A DNA stretch of 64,000 bases from Novosphingobium cyanobacteriorum (GTDB lineage: Bacteria > Pseudomonadota > Alphaproteobacteria > Sphingomonadales > Sphingomonadaceae): contig NZ_JAROCY010000010.1 of the NCBI RefSeq assembly GCF_029436685.1, positions 1 through 64,000 of the forward strand, given 5' to 3'. Both the position numbers and the translations under genes were made by a program. The notes beneath the pieces were generated by a model, which worked only from the letters and a program-made list of their open reading frames with translations, was not told the origin of the DNA and did not search any database. Positions 1-8,654 of the stretch are shown here, in pieces (positions within the stretch are counted from its first letter, which is position 1; each line of letters starts with the position of its first letter).

Positions 1-1
1 C

Positions 2-193
2 CGCAACTGGCGCGGCACCGCCTTCGGCGGCGCCAAGGGCCGCACCGACGTGCCCAAGATCGTCGACATGTACATGACCGGCAAGATCGAGATCGATCCC
101 ATGATCACCCACGTCATGGGCCTGGAAGAGATCAACACCGCCTTCGACCTGATGCACGCCGGAAAGTCCATCCGCAGCGTCATCGTCTTCTGA
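2..193 (+). CDS. frmA: S-(hydroxymethyl)glutathione dehydrogenase / class III alcohol dehydrogenase, C-terminal end only
   Basis: The window opens inside this gene; only the last 63 codons are present. They read as the C-terminus of class III zinc alcohol dehydrogenases: a NWRGTAFGGAKGR stretch, then the DPMITHVMGLEEINTAF region and the terminal HAGKSIRSVIVF. This family oxidises S-hydroxymethylglutathione, formed from formaldehyde and glutathione, to S-formylglutathione in the cytoplasm. The catalytic zinc and NAD-binding parts lie upstream and cannot be checked. The two genes downstream in the same direction fit a formaldehyde detoxification operon, because S-formylglutathione hydrolase takes the next step. 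The assignment rests on the C-terminal match plus that context. Confidence 0.85.
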   Translation, partial: RNWRGTAFGGAKGRTDVPKIVDMYMTGKIEIDPMITHVMGLEEINTAFDLMHAGKSIRSVIVF

Positions 194-212
194 TCATTCA
201 AAAGGGAGTAAC

Positions 213-614
213 ATGATGGCTGATCCAGTGATTTCGGGCGACGATGTGTTTTCGCATGCCTGTCTGGGGGCGAAGGATCTTGCAACGTCGACGGCCTTTT
301 ACGACGCTGCTCTGGCTCCGCTCGGTATCAAGAACATGGGGCCGTTCGGGGATTCTGCTGTGCTTTACGGCAAGACCAAGCCGGCGTTCCTGGTGCTGAA
401 GCCTGGCAACGGCGATGCGCCTTCTGGCAACGGCGTGACCCTTGGTTTTGCCGCTTCCTCGCCGGCCGACGTGGATGCATTCCACGCTGCCGGTCTTGCA
501 GCCGGTGGGACCTGCGAAGGTGCTCCGGGTGCCCGCGGCCACCTGCCCGGCGCCTATGCGGCTTACCTGCGCGATCCGGCCGGCAACAAGGTCTGCTCGT
601 ACACCTTCGTCTGA
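213..614 (+). CDS. VOC family (glyoxalase/bleomycin-resistance fold) protein
   Basis: A 133-residue single-domain protein of the vicinal oxygen chelate superfamily. The N-terminal part (FSHACLGAKDLATSTAFYDAAL) is the typical first beta-alpha-beta module, and the C-terminal YLRDPAGNKVCSYTF is the typical last strand with the DPxGN signature. Of the usual metal ligands, a His near residue 15 is present; the others are not certain. AAAGGGAG lies just upstream of the tandem ATG ATG start. It sits 19 bp after the formaldehyde dehydrogenase and 11 bp before S-formylglutathione hydrolase, so it is probably co-transcribed. A role in handling glutathione adducts or another aldehyde is inferred from this position. 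No substrate can be assigned. Confidence 0.85.
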   Translation: MMADPVISGDDVFSHACLGAKDLATSTAFYDAALAPLGIKNMGPFGDSAVLYGKTKPAFLVLKPGNGDAPSGNGVTLGFAASSPADVDAFHAAGLAAGGTCEGAPGARGHLPGAYAAYLRDPAGNKVCSYTFV

Positions 615-625
615 GGCCGCAGCAT

Positions 626-1459
626 ATGGAACAGGTCAGCTCCAACAAGAGCCACTTTGGTACGCAAGGGGTCTATACCCATCAGTCGGCAGAGACGGGC
701 ACGGCAATGACTTTCTCGGTGTTTGTGCCCGACCACGCCGAATCTGCAACGATGCCAGTGCTCTGGTACCTTTCGGGGCTGACCTGCACCCATGCGAATG
801 TCACGGAAAAGGGCGAGTTCCGCGCTGCCTGCGCTGAACACGGGATCATACTGATTGCCCCTGACACCAGCCCCCGAGGGGACGATGTCCCTGATGACGA
901 GGCCTACGATTTCGGCAAGGGGGCCGGCTTCTACGTGGATGCAACCCGGTCACCATGGGCAGCCAACTTTCGCATGCGCTCCTACATTGAACGCGAACTG
1001 CCAGCCCTCATCGCCGAAGAGTTTCCGGTTGACATGGGGCGCCAGGGCATCACGGGCCATTCAATGGGCGGGCACGGGGCATTGACCATTGCCTTGCGCA
1101 ACCCTGGACGGTTTCGCTCGGTCAGCGCCTTTGCCCCGATTGTCAGTCCTTTGAACTGCCCCTGGGGTGAGAAGGCGCTTGCGGGTTATCTGGGGGCCGA
1201 TCGCATGGCCTGGCGCGAATACGATGCGTGCGCCCTGCTCGAAGATGGTGCGCGCCTGCCGGATCTGCTGGTTGACCAGGGCGGGGCTGACACCTTCCTC
1301 GATGAACAGCTCAAGACCTCATTGCTGCAGGAAGCCTGCAGCAAAGCCGGCCAACCAGCAATGATCCGGATGCAGCCCGGTTATGACCACTCCTATTACT
1401 TCATCTCCACCTTCATGGCCCAGCACATTGCCTGGCACGCAACGCGGCTGAAAGATTGA
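626..1459 (+). CDS. fghA: S-formylglutathione hydrolase
   Basis: A 277-residue esterase-D family alpha/beta hydrolase that hydrolyses S-formylglutathione to formate and glutathione, the last step of glutathione-dependent formaldehyde oxidation. The nucleophile elbow is GHSMGGHGAL (Ser near residue 146). The likely catalytic Asp is in DQGGADTFL and the His in GYDHSYYFI. The SGLTCTHANVTEKGEF and SPRGDDVPDD stretches are family hallmarks. Length matches the family (about 275-285). The ATG at 626 follows the VOC gene by 11 bp, supporting one operon with the dehydrogenase. A hairpin-rich region follows the stop codon before the convergent glpD. Confidence 0.95.
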   Translation: MEQVSSNKSHFGTQGVYTHQSAETGTAMTFSVFVPDHAESATMPVLWYLSGLTCTHANVTEKGEFRAACAEHGIILIAPDTSPRGDDVPDDEAYDFGKGAGFYVDATRSPWAANFRMRSYIERELPALIAEEFPVDMGRQGITGHSMGGHGALTIALRNPGRFRSVSAFAPIVSPLNCPWGEKALAGYLGADRMAWREYDACALLEDGARLPDLLVDQGGADTFLDEQLKTSLLQEACSKAGQPAMIRMQPGYDHSYYFISTFMAQHIAWHATRLKD

Positions 1460-1482
1460 TGCGATCAATCTGAAGGAGCTCC

Positions 1483-1541
1483 GGCAGGCCTCACGCTGCG
1501 CCGGGCCTGCCAGAGGCTTCACCTTCCGCAAAGGTGGAGCC
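1483..1541. terminator. Two adjacent hairpins between convergent fghA and glpD
   Basis: GGCAGGCC (1483-1490) pairs with GGCCTGCC (1504-1511), and GGCTTCACCTT (1515-1525) pairs with AAGGTGGAGCC (1531-1541) with one wobble. They lie between two convergent genes, where bidirectional termination is expected. There is no good T-tract, so intrinsic termination is only a suggestion. Confidence 0.4.
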
Positions 1542-1566
1542 TGCATGAGCTGGACAGCGCCGGTAG

Positions 1567-3081
1567 TCAGCCAATGGGAAAAGCCAATTGGCGATCGATG
1601 TAGTTGGCCAAGGCGTGCGGGTCAGCGCCATGAAGACCCAGCTTGCTGCGCCGCCACAGCACGTCTTCGGCGCTGCGTGCCATCTCGTGGGCGACAAGGT
1701 AGTCAACCTCTGCGGCAAACAGGTCACCGCCAAAATTCTCGCCGAGATCATGCACAGTGCCAGCCCTGCCCAGCAGATCAGTCGTGCGGGACCCATAGGC
1801 GCGCGCGAGACGGTGGAGCAGGCTTTTCGGCAGGGCGGGATAGTCTGACTGCAGGCGGCGTGTGAAAGCGGCAAAGTCCCCACCCGGAATGTCGCCGCCG
1901 GGCAGTGCGGCCCCCCCGGTCCAGGCACCACTGGCCAGCGGGAAGAACGGCGCCAGTTTTTCCAGCGCATGTTCCGCCAGCTTGCGGAACGTGGTGATCT
2001 TGCCACCGAACACGCTGAGCATGGGCGCGACCCCATCGGCGGTGTCGATATCCAGCACATAATCGCGTGTGATGGCCGAGGCGCTGGCGGCGTGATCATC
2101 ATAGAGCGGGCGGATGCCGGCATAGCTCCACACCACATCAGCCGGAGTGATCTGCTGCTGGAAATACGCGCAGATCGTGGCGCACAGGTACTCGGTTTCG
2201 TGCGGCGAGATCTCCGCCTTGCCCGGTGCCCCGGTCCACGGCTCGTCCGTGGTGCCGACCAAGGTGAAATCGCGCTCGTAGGGAATGGCGAAGACCACGC
2301 GCTTGTCCGCGTTCTGCAGCAGGAAGGCGTGATCGCCTGGGTAGAGCCGGGGCACAACGATGTGGCTGCCCTTGACCAGCCGCACGCCGCGATCCTGCCG
2401 CGCGCCGGCCGTCCGTTGCAGCACGTCTTCCACCCATGGGCCCGCTGCATTGACCAGACAGCGCGCGCGCACCGTGCGCCGGCCTTGGGCGTCCTCCAGT
2501 TCCGCCTGCCAGGCGGCGCCTTCGCGCCGTGCCGATACCAGCCGGGTGCGGGTGGCGACGGTTGCCCCCCGCGCGGCGGCATCCATGGCGTTGAGCACCA
2601 CCAGCCGGCTGTCCTCAACCCAGCAGTCGGAATAGACGAAGGCCTTGCGCGCATCGCGCTTCAGCCCTGCGCCGAAGGCCGAGCTATGCAGGTTCACCGT
2701 CTGCGTGGCGGGCAGGATCTTGCGCCCGCCGATGTGGTCGTAGAGGAACAGGCCGAGCCGCACCATCCACGCCGGGCGCGGTGAATTGAGCTGCGGCAGC
2801 ACAAAGCGCAGTGGCCAGATGATGTGTGGTGCCATGCCCAGCAGCCGCTCCCGCTCGATCAACGATTCACGCACCAGCCGGAACTCGCCGTATTCCAGGT
2901 AGCGCAGCCCGCCGTGGATCAGTTTGGTGCTGGCGGATGAAGTGTGGCTGGCAAGGTCTTCCTGCTCCACCAACATCACCGAAAGCCCGCGCCCCGCCGC
3001 ATCGCGGGCGATCCCCGCGCCGTTGATCCCGCCGCCGACGATCAACAGGTCGAATTCTGGCGGGTCGACGGGGGAAGGCAT
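1567..3081 (-). CDS. glpD: Aerobic glycerol-3-phosphate dehydrogenase
   Basis: A 504-residue FAD-dependent dehydrogenase that oxidises sn-glycerol-3-phosphate to dihydroxyacetone phosphate at the inner membrane and passes electrons to quinone. The N-terminal FAD-binding motif is LLIVGGGINGAGIARDAAGR (residues about 12-31), followed by the family signature SSASTKLIHGGLRYLEYGEF. DFTLVGTTDEPW and the C-terminal region with DLFAAEVDYLVAHEMA complete the GlpD pattern. The length is normal. It is divergent from glycerol kinase with 168 bp between the start codons. Regulation of the pair from this shared region is likely, but no repressor gene or clear operator was found here. Confidence 0.95.
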   Translation of the reverse strand: MPSPVDPPEFDLLIVGGGINGAGIARDAAGRGLSVMLVEQEDLASHTSSASTKLIHGGLRYLEYGEFRLVRESLIERERLLGMAPHIIWPLRFVLPQLNSPRPAWMVRLGLFLYDHIGGRKILPATQTVNLHSSAFGAGLKRDARKAFVYSDCWVEDSRLVVLNAMDAAARGATVATRTRLVSARREGAAWQAELEDAQGRRTVRARCLVNAAGPWVEDVLQRTAGARQDRGVRLVKGSHIVVPRLYPGDHAFLLQNADKRVVFAIPYERDFTLVGTTDEPWTGAPGKAEISPHETEYLCATICAYFQQQITPADVVWSYAGIRPLYDDHAASASAITRDYVLDIDTADGVAPMLSVFGGKITTFRKLAEHALEKLAPFFPLASGAWTGGAALPGGDIPGGDFAAFTRRLQSDYPALPKSLLHRLARAYGSRTTDLLGRAGTVHDLGENFGGDLFAAEVDYLVAHEMARSAEDVLWRRSKLGLHGADPHALANYIDRQLAFPIG

Positions 3082-3249
3082 GTTTGTGTGGTTCCTGCTT
3101 CGCTGCCGGCTTCATGCTGGCGCAAAAGAACCGGCGAAGCCAATGACAAATGAGACGAATGCAAAGCCGAATGCCTGTACGAGATGGGCCAACCCGGCTT
3201 GCAGCCAACACGGTTCCGGGCAAGAAGCGGGACGCGAGGAGGATCTGCC

Positions 3250-4746
3250 ATGACCCAGGCGACACATCTGCTGGCGATCGACCAGGGCACGACATCCACG
3301 CGTGCCATCGTGTTCAACGGTCAAGCGCGGCCGGTGGCGACCGCGCAGGCGGAATTCGCGCAGCATTACCCGCAGCCGGGCTGGGTGGAGCATGATCCTG
3401 AGGACATCTGGCGCGATGTTCTCGGCACCGCGCGTGAAGCGCTGGCCAAGGCGGGCCTTTCCGCCCGGCAGGTGGCCGCCATCGGCATAACCAACCAGCG
3501 CGAGACGGCGGTGATCTGGGACCGCGCCACCGGAGAGCCGATCCACCGTGCCATCGTCTGGCAGGATCGCCGCACCGCCGATGTGTGCCAGGCTCTGAAA
3601 TCCGATGGAGCCGAACCGCTGGTCGGCGCGCGGACCGGGCTGCTGATCGATCCCTATTTTTCCGGCACCAAAGTGGCGTGGATGCTGGACCATGTGCCCG
3701 GCGCGCGGGCGCGGGCGGAGCGAGGCGAGCTGGCCTTCGGCACGATCGACAGCTTTCTGCTCTGGCGTTTCACCGGGGGAAGGGTTCACGCCACCGATGT
3801 GACCAACGCCGGGCGCACCATGCTTTATGACATTCACCGTCAGTGCTGGGACGAAGACCTTTGCCGCCTGCTGCGCGTGCCGCTGCAGATCCTGCCGCAG
3901 GTGCATGACAACGCGCACGAATTCGGCACGACCGCGCCCGGCCTGTTCGATGCGCCGATCCCGATCGCCGGCATGGCGGGCGACCAGCAGGCGGCGCTGT
4001 TCGGGCAGGCCTGCTTCGGCGCGGGCGAAGCCAAGTCCACCTATGGTACCGGCTGCTTCATGCTGCTCAACACGGGTGAGACCGCCTTCACCTCGCACAA
4101 CCGCCTGCTCACCACCCCGGCCTATCGCCTCGGCGGCCGGATGACCTATGCGCTGGAGGGTTCGATCTTCGTTGCGGGCGCGGCGGTGAAATGGCTGCGC
4201 GACGGCATCGGCGTGATCACCCATGCGCGTGATACCGATGACATGGCGACCCAGGTGCCCGACAGCCACGGGGTTTACATGGTGCCCGCCTTTGCCGGGC
4301 TCGGCGCGCCGCATTGGGATCCGGATGCGCGCGGCGCGATCTTTGGCCTCACGCTCGGCAGCACCCAGGCGCACCTGGCGCGCGCCGCTCTGGAAGCGGT
4401 GGGATACCAGACGCTGGACCTTGCCCGCACCATGGAGGCCGATGGCGCACGCTATCCCGCGGCTTTGCGTGTGGATGGCGGCATGGCGGCCAACGACTGG
4501 CTGTGCCAGTTCCTGGCGGACCTGCTGGAAACCACGGTGGAGCGCCCTGCGCATCTCGAAACGACCGCGTTGGGGGCGGCGTTCTTCGCCGGACTGGCGA
4601 CTGGGGTGTGGTCGGGCCTGGACGACCTGGCCGCGACCTGGACCTGCAGCCGCCGCTTCGTGCCCGTGATGGATGCGGCAAAGCGACAGGGGCTGGTTGC
4701 AGGCTGGCACGATGCGGTGTCGCGCACCCTGTCACGGCCAGCCTAG
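3250..4746 (+). CDS. glpK: Glycerol kinase
   Basis: A 498-residue FGGY-family kinase that phosphorylates glycerol to sn-glycerol-3-phosphate using ATP. The frame is open further upstream, but the ATG at 3250 is chosen because it has an AGGAGG ribosome-binding site 6 nt upstream and gives the canonical N-terminus [16 protein letters not shown]. Other hallmarks are [25 protein letters not shown], the [10 protein letters not shown] phosphate-binding region and the C-terminal [19 protein letters not shown]. The gene is divergent from glpD, so both enzymes for entry of glycerol into glycolysis are here. No glycerol facilitator gene is in the window. Confidence 0.95.
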   Translation: MTQATHLLAIDQGTTSTRAIVFNGQARPVATAQAEFAQHYPQPGWVEHDPEDIWRDVLGTAREALAKAGLSARQVAAIGITNQRETAVIWDRATGEPIHRAIVWQDRRTADVCQALKSDGAEPLVGARTGLLIDPYFSGTKVAWMLDHVPGARARAERGELAFGTIDSFLLWRFTGGRVHATDVTNAGRTMLYDIHRQCWDEDLCRLLRVPLQILPQVHDNAHEFGTTAPGLFDAPIPIAGMAGDQQAALFGQACFGAGEAKSTYGTGCFMLLNTGETAFTSHNRLLTTPAYRLGGRMTYALEGSIFVAGAAVKWLRDGIGVITHARDTDDMATQVPDSHGVYMVPAFAGLGAPHWDPDARGAIFGLTLGSTQAHLARAALEAVGYQTLDLARTMEADGARYPAALRVDGGMAANDWLCQFLADLLETTVERPAHLETTALGAAFFAGLATGVWSGLDDLAATWTCSRRFVPVMDAAKRQGLVAGWHDAVSRTLSRPA

Positions 4747-4783
4747 CACCGTGCGGCGCTGGTTCCGGCAATCGACGCCGGCA

Positions 4784-6529
4784 TCAGCCCGCCACCCGTT
4801 CCAGCCGGTAGATCCGTTCCGTGCCGTGGTTCTTGGCCAGCGCAATCCGGCCGACATAGCGGCAGGCGAAGCGATCTGGCGCGTTTAGCGCCACGGCGGC
4901 GGCCATAGGCTCGGTAAGCCAAACCTGCGCTGGTGGAGTGACCGGCTCTACGCGGGCGGCGCGGCTCACCTCGCTGCCATAGTAGTTGGCGGCGTTCGTG
5001 ACCGGGTCTTCCACTTCATAGACTGCGCCGAAATGCGCGGCGATGCGCATGCCGCCGCCAGCCGGCAGGCCCAGTTCCGCAAGATCCAGCGCGGCCATGG
5101 CCTCGCTCAGGCTGACCAGCGCCTCGGCGGCGGTCGTCACCTCGTCGAAGGAAAGATAGAGCGCATCACCCCAGGTGTTGCGTGAAGTTATGCGGCTGCT
5201 GAAGGGCGCCAGCACATCGGCGCAACGCCCCATTACCCCGCGCCAGAATGCGGGCACGGAGGCTTCGGGCAGGCCTGAAAAACCCTTGAAGTCGGTAAAC
5301 ACCATGATCCGCAGGGCGCGTGGCGCATCGGCTTGGGGCGGTGCGGGAAAGGCGCTGGCGGCATTGGGGCGCGGAAGCCCCGCGCCATCGATGATCACGC
5401 TGCGCCCGCCGCTCGCCTTCCAGCGCGCGACGTCGGCGCCGGTGCCGGCGACCCCGTGCGAGGGCACGCCATCCCAAACTGCCAGCTGCACCGCCTCGCT
5501 GCCCACCTGCGCCGCGCGCAGGCGGGCAAGGCCCATGGCGACTTCGCTGCCAAAGGCGAACTGGTTTGGGTCCACCACATAGCGCATGGCGGAGGCGGCA
5601 TAGGTCCGGCTGGCCGCGTCTCGGCAGCGCCTGTAGCGGTCAAGCCACTCCGCACCTGCGGGAAGGACCGAGGCGGCAATGAAGTCGTCCTCGTCGAACG
5701 GAAGCACGGCGTGCAGTTCCACGCCTGCGGCAAGGCAGGCTTCGGCAATGACAATGTCGGCCCCGCTGGCAAGCGCGCCAAAGGCCCATCCGATGCCTTC
5801 CCGCGCGATCGCATCGGCCGACTCCTGCGCAATACGGGCTTCCGCTGCGGGATCGATCCGGAACATGTGGCCGCAGAAATGCGCGGTGCGCGGTGGGCGG
5901 ATGGCGGAAAGGTCCACCGTCACCCCCTGCTTCGCCGCCAGCGCTGAAAGCTGGCGGTACGTGGAGGCCCGGGCAGTCACGCTCGACCCGGCCAAGTCGG
6001 GCGCGGCCCGCAATGCATCTTCGGCCTCGGTCACGCGACCCAGAAGCAATAGGGCCTCCGCCCGCGTGGCCTGTGCCCAGTAATCGGGTCTTGCCACAGG
6101 TTGCAGGGCGGCGAGGGCGCGCTGCGCATAGTCAGCGGCGCGGGCCGGATCGCCGGCAAGCGCCGCAGTGGCGGCGGCGTTTATGGGCGCATAGAAATCG
6201 TCCGGTCCGCCGATGGCGGCAGCGTAGGCCTCGCTTGCCTCCGCAAAGCGCGCTGGTTGATCGGCGGGCGCTGCGGCAAAGGCTGCGTCCTTCAGGATGC
6301 GCCCTTCCAACGCGCGGCTGTCCACATCGCCCCGTTCGGCGATTCCGGCTGCGCGATAGCGGCGCAGTGCGTTGCGCCAATCACCAAGGCCGGCCAGCGC
6401 GCGCACTTCAAAATACGCAAGATCGCGGTCTTCGGGCTCGCCCTCGGCGGTGGCGAGGTCATAGGCCGCGATCAGGTCTCCCCGCGCCAGCGCACCGCGC
6501 GCATCCTGCAATCGGGCTGTCGTTGTCAT
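4784..6529 (-). CDS. TPR / Rossmann-like / class III nucleotidyl cyclase domain protein
   Basis: A 581-residue soluble protein in three parts. Residues 1 to about 210 are alanine-rich helical repeats of TPR or TRAFs-binding type. Residues about 220-300 (HFCGHMFRID, then FGALASGADIVIAEACLAAG) look like a Rossmann-type sensor domain. The C-terminal third is a class III cyclase homology domain with VFTDFKGFSGL and NTWGDALYLSF, so the two metal-binding aspartates are present near residues 413 and 455. AANYYGSEVSRAARV matches the helix after the catalytic core. It could make cAMP, cGMP or another cyclic nucleotide; the base cannot be deduced. The start codon overlaps the stop of the TIR gene (ATGA), implying translational coupling. 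Confidence 0.8.
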   Translation of the reverse strand: MTTTARLQDARGALARGDLIAAYDLATAEGEPEDRDLAYFEVRALAGLGDWRNALRRYRAAGIAERGDVDSRALEGRILKDAAFAAAPADQPARFAEASEAYAAAIGGPDDFYAPINAAATAALAGDPARAADYAQRALAALQPVARPDYWAQATRAEALLLLGRVTEAEDALRAAPDLAGSSVTARASTYRQLSALAAKQGVTVDLSAIRPPRTAHFCGHMFRIDPAAEARIAQESADAIAREGIGWAFGALASGADIVIAEACLAAGVELHAVLPFDEDDFIAASVLPAGAEWLDRYRRCRDAASRTYAASAMRYVVDPNQFAFGSEVAMGLARLRAAQVGSEAVQLAVWDGVPSHGVAGTGADVARWKASGGRSVIIDGAGLPRPNAASAFPAPPQADAPRALRIMVFTDFKGFSGLPEASVPAFWRGVMGRCADVLAPFSSRITSRNTWGDALYLSFDEVTTAAEALVSLSEAMAALDLAELGLPAGGGMRIAAHFGAVYEVEDPVTNAANYYGSEVSRAARVEPVTPPAQVWLTEPMAAAVALNAPDRFACRYVGRIALAKNHGTERIYRLERVAG

Positions 6530-8571
6530 CGCGCTGCTCCGGTCAGGCGGCTGCGTGCGGCGGCGCCGATCATCGTGTTTGCTGCCCAGCGCTTTTCAAG
6601 TGAGGGCAGGCTCTTTCTTACGAGCGCCATCCCCTCCGGCCTGCGTCCTCCAGCGATCAGGCAGCCGCCCCGCACATTCTCCACCCAGGCAACGCGCCAG
6701 GCGGTGTCGGCATGATCGCGGGCCACGGCCTTGGCAGCCTCTGAGGTCAGGGCCAGTCCTTCTGCGGTGTGGCCCATGCGGCACCACAAGGCTGCGCGGT
6801 CGGTCAGCACGGGGCCGAGCATCGGGTGATCGACCTTGCGGGCAATGCCGGCCGCCCGGCCGAACAGTGCATCGGCCTCTGCCATGCGGCCCTGCGCAGC
6901 GCGGACTAGGGCGAGGTTGGAAGTGAAATAGACAAGATCGTCGGCTTCCTTGCCACGCTGGCGCTCCACCAGGATGATCGCGCGTTCGAGCAAAGGCGCG
7001 GCCTCATCGAAACGGCGCTGGTCGATCAGCATGCGGGCAAGGTTGTTGAGCGTTATGCCGAGATCGGGGTGCATCGGCCCAAGCACGCGCTCATCGCGAG
7101 CCAGGTTGCCGCGATAGAGCGCTTCGGCGCCTTTCAGGTCGCCCTCGGCATAGGCCACGTTGGCCAGCATGTTGCGGTTGTCGGTCACGCTTGGGCTGTT
7201 CGGGCCTTCCACTTCGGTACGGATTGCGAGGGCTTCGGTCACCAGCCTGCGCGCCTCAGCATGGCGACCGGCATAGAACGCGTTGTAGCCAAGCCCTTCA
7301 AGATCGCGCGCCGCGTCGGCGCGACCTTCCTCTTTCAGCGCGCGGTCGATGGCCAGCGCCTCTCGCATCAGATCGTCACCCCTGGCTTCCTCGCCATCAC
7401 CCGACAGCGCCTGCCCCAGGCTGAAAAGGACGTGCGACCGCATGGACGGGGTAACCCCGGGGTGGTTCAACAGCGTGCTGGCCCGACGGAAGTTCTCGAT
7501 CGCCAGCGCGGTCTGGCCAAGTTGCGCCTGCGTTTCGGCCAGCGTGGTCCATTGCCGGACATGAACGTCGGGCTGGCCATGGGGCAGCTTCAGCGTACCC
7601 GCCACGATGGCATAGCCGCGATCATACAGCCCCAGCGCGTTGTAGACTTCGGCCAGCGTCACGCCGAGGTCGGCCTTGGCCGCAGGCTCCTTGTCCAGCC
7701 CGGTTTCCATCATGCGTGCACCACGGTCCACCACCTCGCGCGCGGTGATCTTGTCGCCTTCACCCTGGGCCACGGATGGATCGGAAACGCGGAACATGCC
7801 TTTCACGAAGCCGAGCGTGCGTTCGGCGGTCATGGTCCGGGCCTCTGCGATGCGGCGGGCCTCTTCGGCCTGCTGCCGCGCGATGACAGCGGCAATGGCA
7901 AGGCCGGTGGTCACCGCAAAGCCGAGGGTCGAAGCTGCCGCGACAATCGCAAGGCGGCGATGCCGGCGCTGCGCCTCGCGCTGGCGCAGTTCGTCATAGG
8001 GTACGCCAAGCAGCGCGGCGAGGACCTTCAGCCGCGCACCTTCGCGCCCGTCCTGCCCGGGGCGGGCATCGGCGGCCAGCGGTTCGCCCTCTGCGCCTTC
8101 GAGGATCGCTGGGGGGATGCAGTTGCGCGCAGGATCGGGCGAAAGTGGTTCGCCATCCACCACGATAAGCCGGATGCGATCGCGCCGCCCCATGGCCACG
8201 AAGGTGCGGATTTCCTCGTTCACCCAGCGCGAGGCGGCCGAGTTTGGCGAACAGATCACGATCAGGAAGGCGGATTGCTCCAGCCCCTCTCGCACAGCGG
8301 CGGCAAGGTCAGATGATGAGGCGAGCTCGTCGCGATCGCGGAAGAACGGGGGCAAGCGCTTCTGCAGCAGACCAAGGGGAGAATCGCGCCCGCGGAGGCG
8401 CTTGGGCACGACATAGCGTTCCAGCGCGCGGTGCAGGCGAATGGCCTCGCGCTTGTCCCTGTGGTTATAGCTTATGAAGGCGCTGTATTTCAGTGCTTGG
8501 CCCCCTGCATCCTTCCGGCATCCCCCGATGCTCGAACTGTTCCGGAATGACGCCCTTATGCGAAAAGGCAC
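6526..8571 (-). CDS. TIR domain protein with transmembrane helix and TPR repeats
   Basis: Domain order (numbered from the GTG at 8571): TIR at residues about 28-165, a transmembrane helix near 207-231, then TPR-like repeats to the end (GLYDRGYAI, NALGL and GITLNNLARMLIDQRRFDEA motifs). The TIR domain has the YSAFISYNHRD box, FFRDRDEL and SPNSAASRWVNEEI; the Glu at about 119 matches the catalytic Glu of NAD-cleaving TIR domains. No ATG precedes the TIR domain. A CTG at 8493 directly before KYSAFISYN, with GGGGG 10 nt upstream, may be the true start. The gene overlaps the cyclase gene by 4 nt. TIR could act as an NADase effector or as a scaffold; neither is shown by sequence alone. Confidence 0.85.
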   Translation of the reverse strand: MPFRIRASFRNSSSIGGCRKDAGGQALKYSAFISYNHRDKREAIRLHRALERYVVPKRLRGRDSPLGLLQKRLPPFFRDRDELASSSDLAAAVREGLEQSAFLIVICSPNSAASRWVNEEIRTFVAMGRRDRIRLIVVDGEPLSPDPARNCIPPAILEGAEGEPLAADARPGQDGREGARLKVLAALLGVPYDELRQREAQRRHRRLAIVAAASTLGFAVTTGLAIAAVIARQQAEEARRIAEARTMTAERTLGFVKGMFRVSDPSVAQGEGDKITAREVVDRGARMMETGLDKEPAAKADLGVTLAEVYNALGLYDRGYAIVAGTLKLPHGQPDVHVRQWTTLAETQAQLGQTALAIENFRRASTLLNHPGVTPSMRSHVLFSLGQALSGDGEEARGDDLMREALAIDRALKEEGRADAARDLEGLGYNAFYAGRHAEARRLVTEALAIRTEVEGPNSPSVTDNRNMLANVAYAEGDLKGAEALYRGNLARDERVLGPMHPDLGITLNNLARMLIDQRRFDEAAPLLERAIILVERQRGKEADDLVYFTSNLALVRAAQGRMAEADALFGRAAGIARKVDHPMLGPVLTDRAALWCRMGHTAEGLALTSEAAKAVARDHADTAWRVAWVENVRGGCLIAGGRRPEGMALVRKSLPSLEKRWAANTMIGAAARSRLTGAAR

Positions 8572-8654
8572 AGTCCGGATTGGCTAGTCGTGTTACGCGA
8601 AACATGAAAGAATTCAATCGAACAGCGGATTCGGTTGGTTAACGGGGACTTTCG

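Noticed and set aside
3112-4710. A 532-codon open frame antisense to glpK
   Set aside because: It lies opposite a clear glycerol kinase and is rich in Arg, Gly and His as expected for the reverse complement of a high-G+C gene.
4784-8571. Assignment as a known Pycsar system
   Set aside because: The TIR protein lacks a cyclic-nucleotide-binding domain and has TPR repeats and a membrane helix instead, so the known label is not supported.
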